Below, in pieces: positions 17,562 to 26,438 of a stretch of 35,981 nucleotides of DNA. The notes under the pieces are model-generated. The model saw only the letters and a program-made list of their open reading frames with translations, was not told where the DNA came from and made no database searches. Origin of the DNA: Nitrospira sp. Its GTDB lineage: Bacteria > Nitrospirota > Nitrospiria > Nitrospirales > UBA8639. Made by a program: the position numbers and the translations under genes. Where the stretch lies: contig JAGQKG010000010.1 of NCBI GenBank assembly GCA_020430245.1, forward strand, positions 1-35,981, read 5' to 3'. The first letter of the stretch is position 1; each line of letters opens with the position of its first letter.

Positions 17562-19145
17562 ATGGCTACGACTTCTTCTCTGTTAATCGCATCGCTGCAG
17601 AACCCGAAATGTTATTCACACCCGGTGAGTCTGGTCAGGCTGGTGGAAACGCATATTTCATGGGTGTTTCTAACCGGTCAGTATGTCTACAAAATAAAAA
17701 AACCCGTGTTGTTTTCGTTTGTTGATTTTTCGACCCTTGAAAAACGGAGATGGTTTTGTGAAGAAGAAGTTCGTCTCAACAGACGGTTAGCCTCACAGCT
17801 CTATCTGGGGGTGGTCTCCATCACCGGGTCCCCATCAGATCCACGCATGGATGGCGACGGACGCCCTTTTGAATGGGCCGTCAAAATGAAACAATTTTCT
17901 CCCGATCAGGAGTTTCACCATCTCCTTGAGACAGGCAAACTGCATGAGTCTGTAGTCGGCCAACTGGCCTTAGATATTGGAACTTTCCATGTCCGGCTTG
18001 AACCTGCAGGAGATCCCCTTCCCTATGGCGAACCGGACATGGTATGGCAACCTGTAGCCGAGTGTTTCGAAGACATTCCTCTTGCCGCCCTCCCTGTGCG
18101 GATTCAATCCTGTATGCAGGATATTAAAGAATGGACAAATCAGGAGTGGAGGCGATTGAAACCAAAAATAAGACAACGCAAATCTTCAGGGCAGATTCGA
18201 GAATGTCATGGTGACCTTCATTTGGGAAATATCGCCCTATTTGATGGTCGGGTCTGTGTGTTTGATGCCTTGGAATTTGAGCCACGGTTGCGTTGGATTG
18301 ATGTCATCAGTGAAGCCGCATTTTTGGTCATGGATTTGGAGAGCAGGGATCGAGTGGATTTGGCGTATTGGTTTTTAAACCGTTATCTGGAGGTAACTGG
18401 TGACTATGCCGGGCTGAGTATGTTCCGATGGTATGAGGTTTATCGAGCACTCGTTCGAGCTAAAGTGGCTGGCTTGCGTCTGGCTCAGGTCGAACCAGGA
18501 AGCCTGGTAGGGGAGGATATCCTTGAAGAAATAATCAGATATGTGGAGTTGGCCTATCGATTGATAATGCCTGCCTCTCCCATGTTGATACTGATGCATG
18601 GAGTATCCGGGACTGGGAAGACGACAGTCTCCACTGAAGTGGTGAAAGCTTTGGGTGCCATACGCGTGCGATCCGATGTGGAACGGAAACGAATCCATGC
18701 TGGACAACGTAAAAACGTCGTTTGTGAGGAAACTTCAAAGAGCTTGTACGAGCCAGATATGACTCGTATAACCTATGATCGGTTATGGGATCTTGCAAGT
18801 ACGATCTTACAGGCCGGCTATACCGTCGTTGTGGACGCTACATTCCTTGAGGGCGCACAAAGACAATCCTTCATCCGACTCGCTCATAAACGGCAGGTTT
18901 CTATTGGCATATTGGACGTCTGGGCGCCAAATGAAGTGTTGCCAGAGCGAATAGCAACTCGGGCCAAGGAACAGACCGATGCCTCTGACGCAACGGTTGG
19001 AGTCATGGAGCAGCAAAAGGTCAAAGAGGAGCCTTTAACCCGGCTCGAACATGACATGACCATTCGCGTGGATTCGACCGATTTGCAAACGTTCGGATCT
19101 ACGATCAAGAGTCTTATTGAACAACGAAGAAATAGTGCAAATTAA
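17562..19145 (+). CDS. Aminoglycoside phosphotransferase-like / P-loop kinase fusion protein
   Basis: Two enzymatic domains. The N-terminal ~340 residues are a protein-kinase-fold phosphotransferase with the catalytic loop ECHGDLHLGN (~residue 215) and the metal-binding FDALEFEP motif. The C-terminal ~180 residues are a P-loop kinase with Walker A GVSGTGKTT (~347-355) and VVVDATF. This AAA-like kinase fusion is a common uncharacterised bacterial architecture (COG2187 with COG0645); the substrate is unknown and antibiotic resistance should not be assumed. The ATG at 17562 is preferred over 17523 because GAGGG lies 9 nt upstream and the conserved part starts soon after (LIASLQNPKCYSHPV). It is a single gene, divergent from the cytochrome operon. 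Confidence 0.85.
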   Translation: MATTSSLLIASLQNPKCYSHPVSLVRLVETHISWVFLTGQYVYKIKKPVLFSFVDFSTLEKRRWFCEEEVRLNRRLASQLYLGVVSITGSPSDPRMDGDGRPFEWAVKMKQFSPDQEFHHLLETGKLHESVVGQLALDIGTFHVRLEPAGDPLPYGEPDMVWQPVAECFEDIPLAALPVRIQSCMQDIKEWTNQEWRRLKPKIRQRKSSGQIRECHGDLHLGNIALFDGRVCVFDALEFEPRLRWIDVISEAAFLVMDLESRDRVDLAYWFLNRYLEVTGDYAGLSMFRWYEVYRALVRAKVAGLRLAQVEPGSLVGEDILEEIIRYVELAYRLIMPASPMLILMHGVSGTGKTTVSTEVVKALGAIRVRSDVERKRIHAGQRKNVVCEETSKSLYEPDMTRITYDRLWDLASTILQAGYTVVVDATFLEGAQRQSFIRLAHKRQVSIGILDVWAPNEVLPERIATRAKEQTDASDATVGVMEQQKVKEEPLTRLEHDMTIRVDSTDLQTFGSTIKSLIEQRRNSAN

Positions 19146-19325
19146 GCCCAACATTGTGAAGCAAACCCATTTCGATGATCTTGTCCTTGCCCGGGGTTCT
19201 CAGGCTGTAATCAATTTAGGAGATGTTTGGCTGGCTTGTGCAGGGTCGAAAGTCCTCTAATCTTGAAGTGGTCTAGTTGAAATGGACACCTCGAAAAGAG
19301 CGATAATCGCCGAAGGAGGTGTATC

Positions 19326-19612
19326 ATGGGAAGTCAAGGAAGGAAACAGTATACGGCGGACTTTAAACGGGAAGCCGCCGGTCTTGTCACTGAACAGGCC
19401 TATTCCGTGGCTGAGGTGGCCCAGAATCTCGGGGGCAACGCGGGTTTGCTCCGTTGCTGGAAAACAGAAGTGGAGCGGACTGGCCTGTCGAGTGTCCTGG
19501 GAAAGGCCACCAAACGCCAGATCAGGCGGAACTGCATCGTCTGCGGGAGGAGAATCGGCGGCTTCGGTATGGAACGGGATATTTAAAAAAAGCCACCTTG
19601 AGTTCAATGGAT
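19326..19612 (+). pseudogene. IS3-family orfA fragment
   Basis: OrfA motifs KQYTADFKREAAGLVTE, YSVAEVAQNLG and LLRCWKTE start at a good site (GAAGGAGG before ATG 19326). After a frameshift near 19500 the other frame continues QAELHRLREENRRLR and LKKAT. The match then stops at ~19612, where IS30-related sequence begins ~40 nt later. A terminal-repeat-like GAAATGGACACC lies upstream at ~19278. No orfB remains, so this is a truncated element. Confidence 0.8.
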
Positions 19613-19654
19613 CAATGCAACACCATATCTCAACTTTTTGGCAGGGAGGGTGTT

Positions 19655-20462
19655 GTGTCTGGCACAATTAGGTCGTCCCGGTCTCTTGAGTCCTCAGAAA
19701 GCGGAGGCGTGGGAGCAGTGGAAACGGGGACAGTCGTTGAGCGACATTGGGTGGGCGCTGGGCAAGCATGCGGGCTCAATCCACGGCATTATCGCCGATA
19801 AACTGAGTCTGGAGTGGTCGCCCAAACTAATTGCCGGATGGCTGAAACGACAGTTTCTGACAGAGCCTCAGATGAGGGTGTCTCACGAAACGATTTATCG
19901 GATCCTGTTTATTCAGGCTTGAGGGGTGCTCAAGAACGAACTGACCCGGCGATTGCGTTCACACCAAACCATGCGACGCTCCAAGCGTGCGAGTACCGAG
20001 GGCCAGCCTCGGGGTCAGATCATTGATGGCATTTCGATTCGTGAACGGCCGGCTGACATCCATGATCAGGCCATCCCTGGACAACTGGGAGGGCGATTGA
20101 CTCTCAGGCTCAAACACCACCCATATGGCCACCCTGCTCGAACGGCAGTCTCGGTTTACCCTACTCGTGGAAGTCGCAGGCAAAGACACCGTGAGTGTGG
20201 TGAACGCTCTCATCCCCCAAGTACGCCGCCTGCCTCTCACGCTCCGCCGTTCCTTGACATGGGATCGAGGGATGGAGATGGCGGCGCATAAGCACTTAAC
20301 GGTAGCCACAAAGGTGAAGGTCTATTTTTGCGATCCGCATAGTCCCTGGCAATGGGGCACGAACGAAAATACCAATCGATTGCTTCGGCAGTATTTTCCC
20401 AAGGGAACGGATCTGGCGAGGTACTCACAAGCGGACTTAGATAGGGTGGCCTTACGGTTGAA
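19655..20462 (+). pseudogene. IS30-family transposase remnant with internal deletion and frameshift
   Basis: Recognisable blocks: GRPGLLSPQKAEAWEQW, LSDIGWALGKHAGSIHG (N-terminal helix-turn-helix), LEWSPKLIAGWLKR, MRVSHETIYRILFIQA, RGQIIDGISIRERPADI, TLLERQSRFTLLVEVAGKDT, SLTWDRGMEMAAHK, VYFCDPHSPWQWGTNENTN, LLRQYFPKGTDL. About 100 residues between the two N-terminal blocks are missing, there is a stop after FIQA and a frameshift near 20110, and the C-terminus is cut at ~20462 where a perfect inverted repeat begins. Family assignment is secure; the gene is dead. Confidence 0.88.
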
Positions 20463-20503
20463 CTTGATATTCCCCGTGGCAAGACCACGGGGAATATCAA
20501 GTT
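20461..20503. repeat. Perfect 19-bp inverted repeat with 5-nt loop
   Basis: Arms at 20461-20479 and 20485-20503 (loop CAAGA) are exactly complementary. The right arm overlaps the stop codon of the TadE-like gene (20502-20504) and the left arm is the exact point where IS30 similarity ends. It should fold into a very stable hairpin at the 3' end of the tad-like mRNA; no U-run follows on either strand. Confidence 0.75.
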
Positions 20504-21077
20504 AAAAAATTGCCCGACTAAATAGGGTCACACTATTTCCCAGGTTGTCCCCCCCTCCAAATTGAGCCGCTAGTGCTCCGACAGGGGTCATAGGGTCATG
20601 TTCGTAATAGACTTTTACGACGGTAAATTGTTGTACGGTTGCACCTGTACCGGGAACATACACCAAATAGTCGTAAAGGTTTTGGGGTAAATCACAATTC
20701 GGAAGCGCTGGAGGCGCAACTCCGGAACCGTTAAAGCCTCCTTGCTCAACGACTGTACAAGAAGGGTTATTGTTCGCGACGGTCCCAGCAGTGATTTGGG
20801 CCAGGTAAATATGATATTTAGATGGCTGATTTTTAAAATCCAGGGCATTGTCGGTGGAGCCGAGAAGATCCATCATGTTCTGGGAGGTCGTTAAGTTTCG
20901 CGAGGCTAAGCTTGCGCCCTCCCTTGCTAGCTGTGTGAGAGCATTGCGTTCGTTGATGATGCTTCCATATTCGACAATGCCAAACGCGACGAGGAGGAAA
21001 ATCATGAGGGAAAAGGCGAGTTCGACGGAAGCGGTTCCCCGTTCATTCCGCACCGTCTGTAACAATGATGGCATCAT
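20502..21077 (-). CDS. TadE-like pseudopilin
   Basis: 191 residues. An N-terminal TadE motif, RGTASVELAFSLMIFLLVAFGIVEYG, is seen at residues ~13-38 (in two parts: RGTASVELAF and then a hydrophobic helix ending GIVEYG). The Glu five residues into the helix is the feature recognised by Tad prepilin peptidases. The rest is a pilin-like periplasmic domain with Cys residues. It starts at 21077, its ATG overlapping the TGA of the upstream TadE/F-like gene by 4 nt, so the two are translationally coupled. Minor pilins of this kind are used in Flp/Tad pilus assembly or secretion; no ATPase or platform genes are in view. Confidence 0.82.
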   Translation of the reverse strand: MMPSLLQTVRNERGTASVELAFSLMIFLLVAFGIVEYGSIINERNALTQLAREGASLASRNLTTSQNMMDLLGSTDNALDFKNQPSKYHIYLAQITAGTVANNNPSCTVVEQGGFNGSGVAPPALPNCDLPQNLYDYLVYVPGTGATVQQFTVVKVYYEHDPMTPVGALAAQFGGGDNLGNSVTLFSRAIF

Positions 21078-21607
21078 GAGCCTCCTCCTAAGATAAAATT
21101 TTCATTGCGGTAGGTCCCCTCGGACGACATAACAATGGTATCCCCTGCTCCAAACAACCCACCGATCAATTGTGTGAAAAATTGATGGGTGAAATTTACT
21201 CTGACCCGCATAAACGCTCCCGCACCGCCAGCATTTGCCGCTCCAACAACAGCCGGATCATCGGGATCGGTCCAGTCGGCATCGACGGGGAAAATGAAAA
21301 TGTTTGAGGGCTCGATATCCATGACTGCCGAGGCGCTTTGTTGGATCGCTTGTTTAATTGAATCTCCCCTGGATAAGGCATTCCCGTTGCCATCGACTGA
21401 CGTCGCGCCAACGGTTCCAATACGAATGCCCTCTCGTACTGCAGAAGTGAGGGTATTCTGATGCACAAAAAACCAACCCATTTCCGCTACGGCAAAGAGA
21501 GCGGTGAGAAACACGAGCATGGTCGCTCCCATTTCCACGGTCGAGATTCCCGATTCGGTTTGGCATGGAGACATCAGTTTCCGAAAAGACCTGATCAAGC
21601 TGTTCAT
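21074..21607 (-). CDS. TadE/TadF-like pseudopilin
   Basis: 177 residues from an ATG at 21607 preceded by AGGAGGG at 7 nt; the longer open frame upstream lacks support. The TadE-type helix is GISTVEMGATMLVFLTALFAVAE (residues ~22-44; short motif STVEMGA followed by a hydrophobic run), followed by HQNTLTSAVREGIRIG. The C-terminal part is Gly/Ala/Asp-rich and probably periplasmic. It is the middle gene of an operon: tadG-like gene 64 nt upstream, tadE-like gene overlapping by 4 nt downstream. Confidence 0.8.
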   Translation of the reverse strand: MNSLIRSFRKLMSPCQTESGISTVEMGATMLVFLTALFAVAEMGWFFVHQNTLTSAVREGIRIGTVGATSVDGNGNALSRGDSIKQAIQQSASAVMDIEPSNIFIFPVDADWTDPDDPAVVGAANAGGAGAFMRVRVNFTHQFFTQLIGGLFGAGDTIVMSSEGTYRNENFILGGGS

Positions 21608-21671
21608 TGGAGGACCCTCCTGCATGTGGACCCACTCTCCCAGTCCGTGTTGTGTCTGCCATCGTGGTAGC

Positions 21672-22991
21672 CTAACTAATAAGGACGAGTTTAAGAATAT
21701 TGGCAATTTGTTGAAAAATCCCCTCAAGTTCGGATGAATCAGGGGTGTAATAGACAAATTTCGGCCCACTGGAGAGAGCACTCAGGAAGTTTTGGTCTAT
21801 ATTCCCCAAACCGATGGTATAAATTTCAATTCCGTTGTTTTTGATGGCCTGTGCATTGTCTATGGCCATTTGACGAACCAGGTAGTTCACATAGTCTCCC
21901 AAGGGGGTAGGATTGGTCATAGCACAGTGTTCAATATCCATACCGTAAGTTGGGCCGAAGCTATTCAATCCATATGTGCTATCTTGGAAAATGTCCCATT
22001 TGACCGAGTAATACCATACGCCACCAATTTGTTTCGGGGGACAAGATGTTCCTGTTTTTTTTCCATCCCCGGTAAAATTGATTCTAAACGAACTATCGTA
22101 GGATCCTTGTGGGTTAGGATACCCCATGAAACTGTAAACACTGGCATAGCCTCCGTCCAAAGCCGCCACTCCATCATAAGTTATCCCTTCATGTTTAAAC
22201 TGGCCTCGGAAGGCTGATGGATTTCCATCCGAGAAAAAAATGACAACTTGTTTGGTGCGTTCATTTGCGGGGACGCCGGATTGATCGGACCAAGGAAGAG
22301 TCAGGGCTTGGGCTAACGCATCTTCGGCATTGGTCCCCCCTGACGCACTAAGTCCATTAATGGCTGAAGTCATGGGGGAGACGTATCCGTGGTCCATAGG
22401 AAATGGTTTTTGGACCCCTGTCGCAAAGGTCAACAAGGCGAATCGATTGTCAGCTTCTTGATCGGTAAAATTTTCTACAAAGCTCTTGGCTCCATCTTTT
22501 AAATCGCTGATGGGGCTGCCTCCCATCGACCCCGACACATCCAGAACTAAGGCGATTTCCGCGTTACGAAGTTTGGCGGATCCGTCTGCTGCGATAGGGG
22601 TCGTGCCGGGGCTTCCCTCAAACACTCTTGAGAGAGAATTTATAGAATTCGTAGAGCCTTGCACCGTAACCTTCCCGTTTCCGTCGTCGGTCACCACGAA
22701 TGTTGGTGTGTCCGTCCCTAACAAGCCGGGAGGAAAGTTGGCTTGAGCCACTTGTTGGACAAACCCGTGAAGGTCCGTAATGTTGGGATTATTCACATTC
22801 TTGGCTCCCGCAAATGCGGCCCCATCGATCGCTTTGCTCATTTCTCCCTGAATGGCATACCACCGTCCAACTTCAATACCCAGGGCTGCAAAGCCAAACA
22901 GAGCCACAATAGTGATGCCTGTAATGGTAATGTAGGCGCCTTGTTGGTTGCATAACGGATTCTGTATTCCTTTAATTGAATTGCGTCCCAT
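21672..22991 (-). CDS. TadG-like von Willebrand factor A domain protein
   Basis: 439 residues. The N-terminus (GAYITITGITIVALFGFAALGIEVGRW, ~18-44; seen as a Tad-type helix) anchors the protein and a vWA domain follows. The MIDAS motif is DVSGSMG (Asp151, Ser153, Ser155); further vWA parts are FALLTFATG and KQVVIFFSDGNPS. A 100-residue insertion with Cys residues separates these from a final strand, EIYTIGLGN. TadG proteins of this layout belong to Flp/Tad pilus systems and sit in the envelope; the MIDAS suggests metal-dependent ligand binding. AGGAG lies 9 nt before the ATG. First gene of the three-gene operon. Confidence 0.85.
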   Translation of the reverse strand: MGRNSIKGIQNPLCNQQGAYITITGITIVALFGFAALGIEVGRWYAIQGEMSKAIDGAAFAGAKNVNNPNITDLHGFVQQVAQANFPPGLLGTDTPTFVVTDDGNGKVTVQGSTNSINSLSRVFEGSPGTTPIAADGSAKLRNAEIALVLDVSGSMGGSPISDLKDGAKSFVENFTDQEADNRFALLTFATGVQKPFPMDHGYVSPMTSAINGLSASGGTNAEDALAQALTLPWSDQSGVPANERTKQVVIFFSDGNPSAFRGQFKHEGITYDGVAALDGGYASVYSFMGYPNPQGSYDSSFRINFTGDGKKTGTSCPPKQIGGVWYYSVKWDIFQDSTYGLNSFGPTYGMDIEHCAMTNPTPLGDYVNYLVRQMAIDNAQAIKNNGIEIYTIGLGNIDQNFLSALSSGPKFVYYTPDSSELEGIFQQIANILKLVLIS

Positions 22992-23479
22992 TTTCCGTGG
23001 CTCCTAGGATAAAAGGATCAATAACCTCACAAACCTCACACCAATCAGTCATTTCCCATTGATTCAATGCGGAGGTTCTTTGGTAGGAGAATATCGACTG
23101 AATCTTGAAAAACTTGCTGATTGGAATTACTGTGCAAATGGCTAGGTTTCCTGATTTTTTATGTAGTTATGATCAAAAGAGCGTTCTTCCCGAACATTAG
23201 GGACAGGTCTTTTAGGCAAAAACGGCGGTCTCTCGCCTTAAACAAGGGCCAAATGTGATCAGTGGGTTCTAGCCTTGAATAAAAGGGCATGGAGTGAGGA
23301 GAGGAAACAGATTTGAATAAGGCTTCGGGGTCTGACAGGGTTAAAGGGCGAAGTCCAGGAGCTTAAGGAGGAAGAAGAGAAGATGGAAAGACTAAGATAA
23401 TGGTGCCCCTATCAAGGTATTCGGCAGGAGATATCCTAAAAGGAAAATTCGGGAAATTTCTTGAACGGATGGGGATAAC
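22992..23479. other. Promoter-containing intergenic region, no supported gene
   Basis: About 490 bp between the TadG-like gene start and the TPR gene stop on the same strand. No frame with a believable start or composition was found. The tad-like operon promoter should lie in the first ~200 bp, but no clear -35/-10 pair or operator stands out. Confidence 0.45.
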
Positions 23480-24556
23480 CTATTGCTCGAGTTGGTTAAG
23501 CAATTGTTGGATTCGGGCGTCCGTTCCGCCAAGGTCAAGGTATTTCTGATAGTGGATTCGTGCTTGAAGAAGATCCTTCTTGTGGAATTCGTAAAAGGCT
23601 CCAAGATTGAAATGGCCCTCCAGGGAATTCGGTTGCAAGGCGATTCCTGCCTGATACGCTTGTTCTGCCTCCACGAGCTGATGGTTTCCGGCGAAGAGGA
23701 CTCCCAGATTGAGAAAGGCCTCGGCATCCTGGGGTTTGAGTTCACTAACGCGCTGAAAATGCTCAATGGCCTTTGGTAGGTCCCCTTGTTGTTGGTAAAG
23801 AAACCCAAGATTGTAGTGGGCTTCCGAATGTTCCGGATTAGCTTGAATGACTTGTTGGTAAGCATGTAATGCCTGGGAAGGTTGATTCTGCCGTTCCGCG
23901 ATCCGCCCAAGCAACAACCATCCGTCTGTCTGGTGAGGATGGTGTTCGGTTAATTGGGTGAGCAGGAGCTGCGCCTGGTCGAAATCTTGAGCTTGCATGA
24001 ACCGAGTAGCCAGGTGATAGAGGGCTTCTTCTTGGTAGGGTTGTTGAGTGAGAACTGCTTGGTATTCCTGAATAGCCTGATTTGTGAGTGCCTGCTTATC
24101 CAATAACTTAGCCAGAGTGAGCCTGGCTTCCCAAAAACGTGGATAGATAGCAAGTGCGTGTTGAAGGGCTTTTTGAGCTTCCTCCATTTGATCTTGCTTA
24201 ATAAAGAGTAACGCCAAATCATACTGCGCCTGAGCTAAATTCGGGTTAAGGCGGATAGCCTGTTGAAAGGAAGAAATCGCGCGTTCAGGTTGTTGGGTGA
24301 GTTGAAACTCCACCAAGCCATACAGATGATGGGCTTCCGAAAAACCTGGGAATTCCTGGATGGCCTGTTCGAGTAACGATTGGGCCGTCTTGAAATCCTG
24401 CTTTTCAACAGCTGAAAGGGCATCACGATAAAAATTTCCGGCCTGGTGTCCGAAGGCTGGCAAAGGCGAGAGGAAGATAAGGCAAAGAAATATTCTCTGC
24501 CACTGAATGCTTTGCCAGTTGGCGCGCGGTGGGTCACCGTGACTCGGGTTGCGCAT
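23480..24556 (-). CDS. Exported TPR-repeat protein
   Basis: 358 residues: a signal peptide (IFLCLIFLSPLPAFGH, cleavage likely after AFG) and then about nine 34-residue tetratricopeptide repeats (for example AHYNLGFLYQQQGDLPKAIEHFQRV and AEAFLNLGVLFAGNHQLVEAEQAY; both with W4-A8-P32-like spacing). This makes an elongated protein-binding solenoid in the periplasm. Its place between the tad-like operon and other envelope genes fits a role in assembly of an envelope structure, but that is inference. The gene has no detectable catalytic domain. Confidence 0.82.
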   Translation of the reverse strand: MRNPSHGDPPRANWQSIQWQRIFLCLIFLSPLPAFGHQAGNFYRDALSAVEKQDFKTAQSLLEQAIQEFPGFSEAHHLYGLVEFQLTQQPERAISSFQQAIRLNPNLAQAQYDLALLFIKQDQMEEAQKALQHALAIYPRFWEARLTLAKLLDKQALTNQAIQEYQAVLTQQPYQEEALYHLATRFMQAQDFDQAQLLLTQLTEHHPHQTDGWLLLGRIAERQNQPSQALHAYQQVIQANPEHSEAHYNLGFLYQQQGDLPKAIEHFQRVSELKPQDAEAFLNLGVLFAGNHQLVEAEQAYQAGIALQPNSLEGHFNLGAFYEFHKKDLLQARIHYQKYLDLGGTDARIQQLLNQLEQ

Positions 24557-24772
24557 GAGGATCTTCTTTCAGTCGAATTGTTAGCCAATCGGACAGATTC
24601 AGAAAACCTAGGGTTGAAAATTGTATCGGATTATCTACTGATTTGCCAGAATTTCAGGTAGGCAGACGGAAAAATAAAGCCCAGAGCCAGGGTCTAGTGT
24701 CCAGCTGACAGATAGGTTCGATCAGGGGAACTTTTTTCTTCTGATATCCGACCTCATTCTGCTACTCACGCA

Positions 24773-24813
24773 GAAAAGCCCTGCCTTGTATGATGAAAGG
24801 CATGGCTTTTCTG
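24773..24813 (-). terminator. Likely rho-independent terminator
   Basis: Arms AGAAAAGCCCTGCCTT (24773-24788) and AAGGCATGGCTTTTCT (24798-24813) pair over 16 positions with one mismatch. The minus-strand copy lies 30 nt after the stop of the cupredoxin-like gene and ends in a T-rich arm (GGCTTTTCT). Confidence 0.7.
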
Positions 24814-24842
24814 GTGAAAGGGTTGACGGTGTCTCTCCGGAA

Positions 24843-25340
24843 TTATCGAATAACTAGTAATTGCCCAGAAAGGCCTCCCTTGTCCGCTGGATTGCCATAG
24901 GTTAATAGATTGTTGGTGGTGATATAGGTCAGATCGCTCGTTGGAATACCGATATACTTTGTTTCTCCTGGTTTTAATACCAGGGAGGTATTTAAGGATG
25001 TTGGCCCGGCCATGGCCGAGTCAGCTGAAAGATGAAACGTATAGTCTGAAGGCAGCGTATTCGTCACTTGAAATAATACCGGACGTCCGGCCCGTCCTCC
25101 CGTTCCACTTGCGACAAGGCTAAGGATAGCTGTCGGGGGGTACCAGACATTCTTCCCGGCAACCTGCATCGCCGTAAATGCGAGATCTACATCAAGACGC
25201 TTAAACGGTTGTCCTGTCACGGAGCCTGTCTCGAGATCGCCGATTTCTACGCCACCCGATTGAAGCGCTAATACGGGTGATCCGACGCACAAGAAACCGA
25301 ACAAAAGAAATCCTGAAAAGACGACAGAGCCACGCATCAT
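24843..25340 (-). CDS. Secreted cupredoxin-like protein without obvious copper ligands
   Basis: 165 residues. A signal peptide (VVFSGFLLFGFLCVGSPVLA) precedes a beta-rich domain with FQVTNTLPSDYTFHLS and VLKPGETKYIGIP, a layout close to the cupredoxin/plastocyanin-like fold (VxNxxxxxHxF, then LKPGET). The usual His/Cys/Met copper ligands are absent: no Cys occurs in the mature part and only one His (in YTFHLS) is present. AAAGGAGG sits 4 nt before the ATG at 25340, or 7 nt before a second ATG at 25337. A terminator follows. Likely a periplasmic or extracellular structural protein; assignment to the fold is inference from pattern only. Confidence 0.7.
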   Translation of the reverse strand: MMRGSVVFSGFLLFGFLCVGSPVLALQSGGVEIGDLETGSVTGQPFKRLDVDLAFTAMQVAGKNVWYPPTAILSLVASGTGGRAGRPVLFQVTNTLPSDYTFHLSADSAMAGPTSLNTSLVLKPGETKYIGIPTSDLTYITTNNLLTYGNPADKGGLSGQLLVIR

Positions 25341-26019
25341 AAATCCTCCTTTGGAGACCAAATGGTGATGGAAAATCATGTCAGTAGACTCATGTATAAG
25401 CATGCATTTCATACTGTCAGATGGAGCTTTCAGGTTCCGGGAAGACCGGGATGAAGAGCGGAGGTAGGCGATACCAGGCTCCATCCCGATCATTCTCCAC
25501 AGAAGGAAGAAGGTTTTTGCTAGGGGGTCAGGGTTCCCTATCACACCCTCTATCCTAAAGCGCAACAAACTTTCATGTTGGTCAGGATGCCCGTATGAAT
25601 CAGGTTGTAGCAGAAACACCTACAAGAGCTGCCTGACGTGGGGAGAGTATAGGAATAGTCACATAAATCGTCTACAGACCGTTGCTCATGCATGCAACAT
25701 ATTTCGAGTGTGTTCAGGGAAATTCCTCTGGGGTCATGTGAAAAATTAAAACCTCGCGAAAATGAAGCGTCAGAAAATTTCATATGTGGTCAATTGGAAA
25801 TGCGTCAGAGCCACGCTGTCGGGAATAAAGGCCTTTGGTGTACAGAACGCCCAATAGCTTGCGATTGACATCATTCATCGGGTAAAGGAACAGGCATGGA
25901 CGTGGATGAGACTGGCGTAATGGATTATGACAAGCATTGTGTTGGAAGATAAAAGGAGGAGTGCCGTGGGAAAATGGGCTGGTGCTAGGTAGTCAATTAT
26001 TAACCAAAGGAGGGAAAGT
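25341..26019. other. Intergenic region upstream of smbP, no supported gene
   Basis: About 680 bp without a credible gene. It holds one copy of an imperfect ~60-bp direct repeat (25438-25496). The smbP promoter is expected in the last 150 bp, but no operator was recognised. Confidence 0.45.
25438..25496. repeat. Imperfect direct repeat, copy 1 (copy 2 at 26439-26498)
   Basis: The core GAGGTAGGCGATACCAGG at 25461 aligns with GAGGTCGGTGATACCTGG at 26461, and similarity extends upstream to CGGGAA and downstream to TCAT. The two copies are 1000 bp apart and flank smbP. Confidence 0.4.
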
Positions 26020-26373
26020 ATGATCAGTACCGTCTCTATGCTTATTCGAATTGTCGGTTGTGTTGGAGCATTGGGATTTTTGACTGGTCCCGCGGTCACA
26101 TTGGCAGAAGGCGATAAACATTTGCATGAAGCGATTGGGCATGCCGGAGAGGCCAAAGCTCATGGAGAAATGGGACATGCCGGGGAAGCGACAAAGCATG
26201 CAGAGGAGGCCCTTTCGCATGCTGATGCTGCCAAACAGGAAGGTGGCAATGCCCATGTTGATGAGGGCATTAGTCATCTCGGTGAAGCTATTGACCATGG
26301 CAAACAGGGACACGGCGAGGTCGCGGGCGAGCATAGTCAGGAAGCTTTGCAGCACCTCCAAAAGGGCCATTGA
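26020..26373 (+). CDS. smbP: SmbP-type small His-rich metal-binding protein
   Basis: 117 residues. A signal peptide (IVGCVGALGFLTGPAVTLA) is followed by a mature helical protein built of ~10-residue repeats of the type HAxEAxxHGxxGHAGEA. Fourteen His occur in the ~87 mature residues and there is no Cys. SmbP was described in Nitrosomonas as a periplasmic protein binding Cu and other divalent metals along a helical bundle; the same role, a periplasmic copper buffer, is likely here. AAAGGAGGG lies just upstream of ATG 26020. It is monocistronic, with a terminator 24 nt after the stop, and faces the TonB-dependent receptor gene. Confidence 0.88.
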   Translation: MISTVSMLIRIVGCVGALGFLTGPAVTLAEGDKHLHEAIGHAGEAKAHGEMGHAGEATKHAEEALSHADAAKQEGGNAHVDEGISHLGEAIDHGKQGHGEVAGEHSQEALQHLQKGH

Positions 26374-26396
26374 ATCTTTTTTATTTTCAGAAGTGA

Positions 26397-26429
26397 AAAG
26401 GCGGGTCACAGGATGTGACCTGCCTTTTT
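26397..26429 (+). terminator. Rho-independent terminator of smbP
   Basis: Arms GCGGGTCACA (26401-26410) and TGTGACCTGC (26414-26423), extended by AAAG/CTTT, with loop GGA and a following T-run. Confidence 0.88.
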
Positions 26430-26438
26430 GTCTTTTGA

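Noticed and set aside
17562..19145. Aminoglycoside resistance gene
   Set aside because: The phosphotransferase domain is fused to a P-loop kinase in an uncharacterised housekeeping-type family; nothing indicates drug resistance.
23392..23910. 172-aa minus-strand ORF
   Set aside because: Out-of-frame shadow of the exported TPR protein, with no motif of its own.
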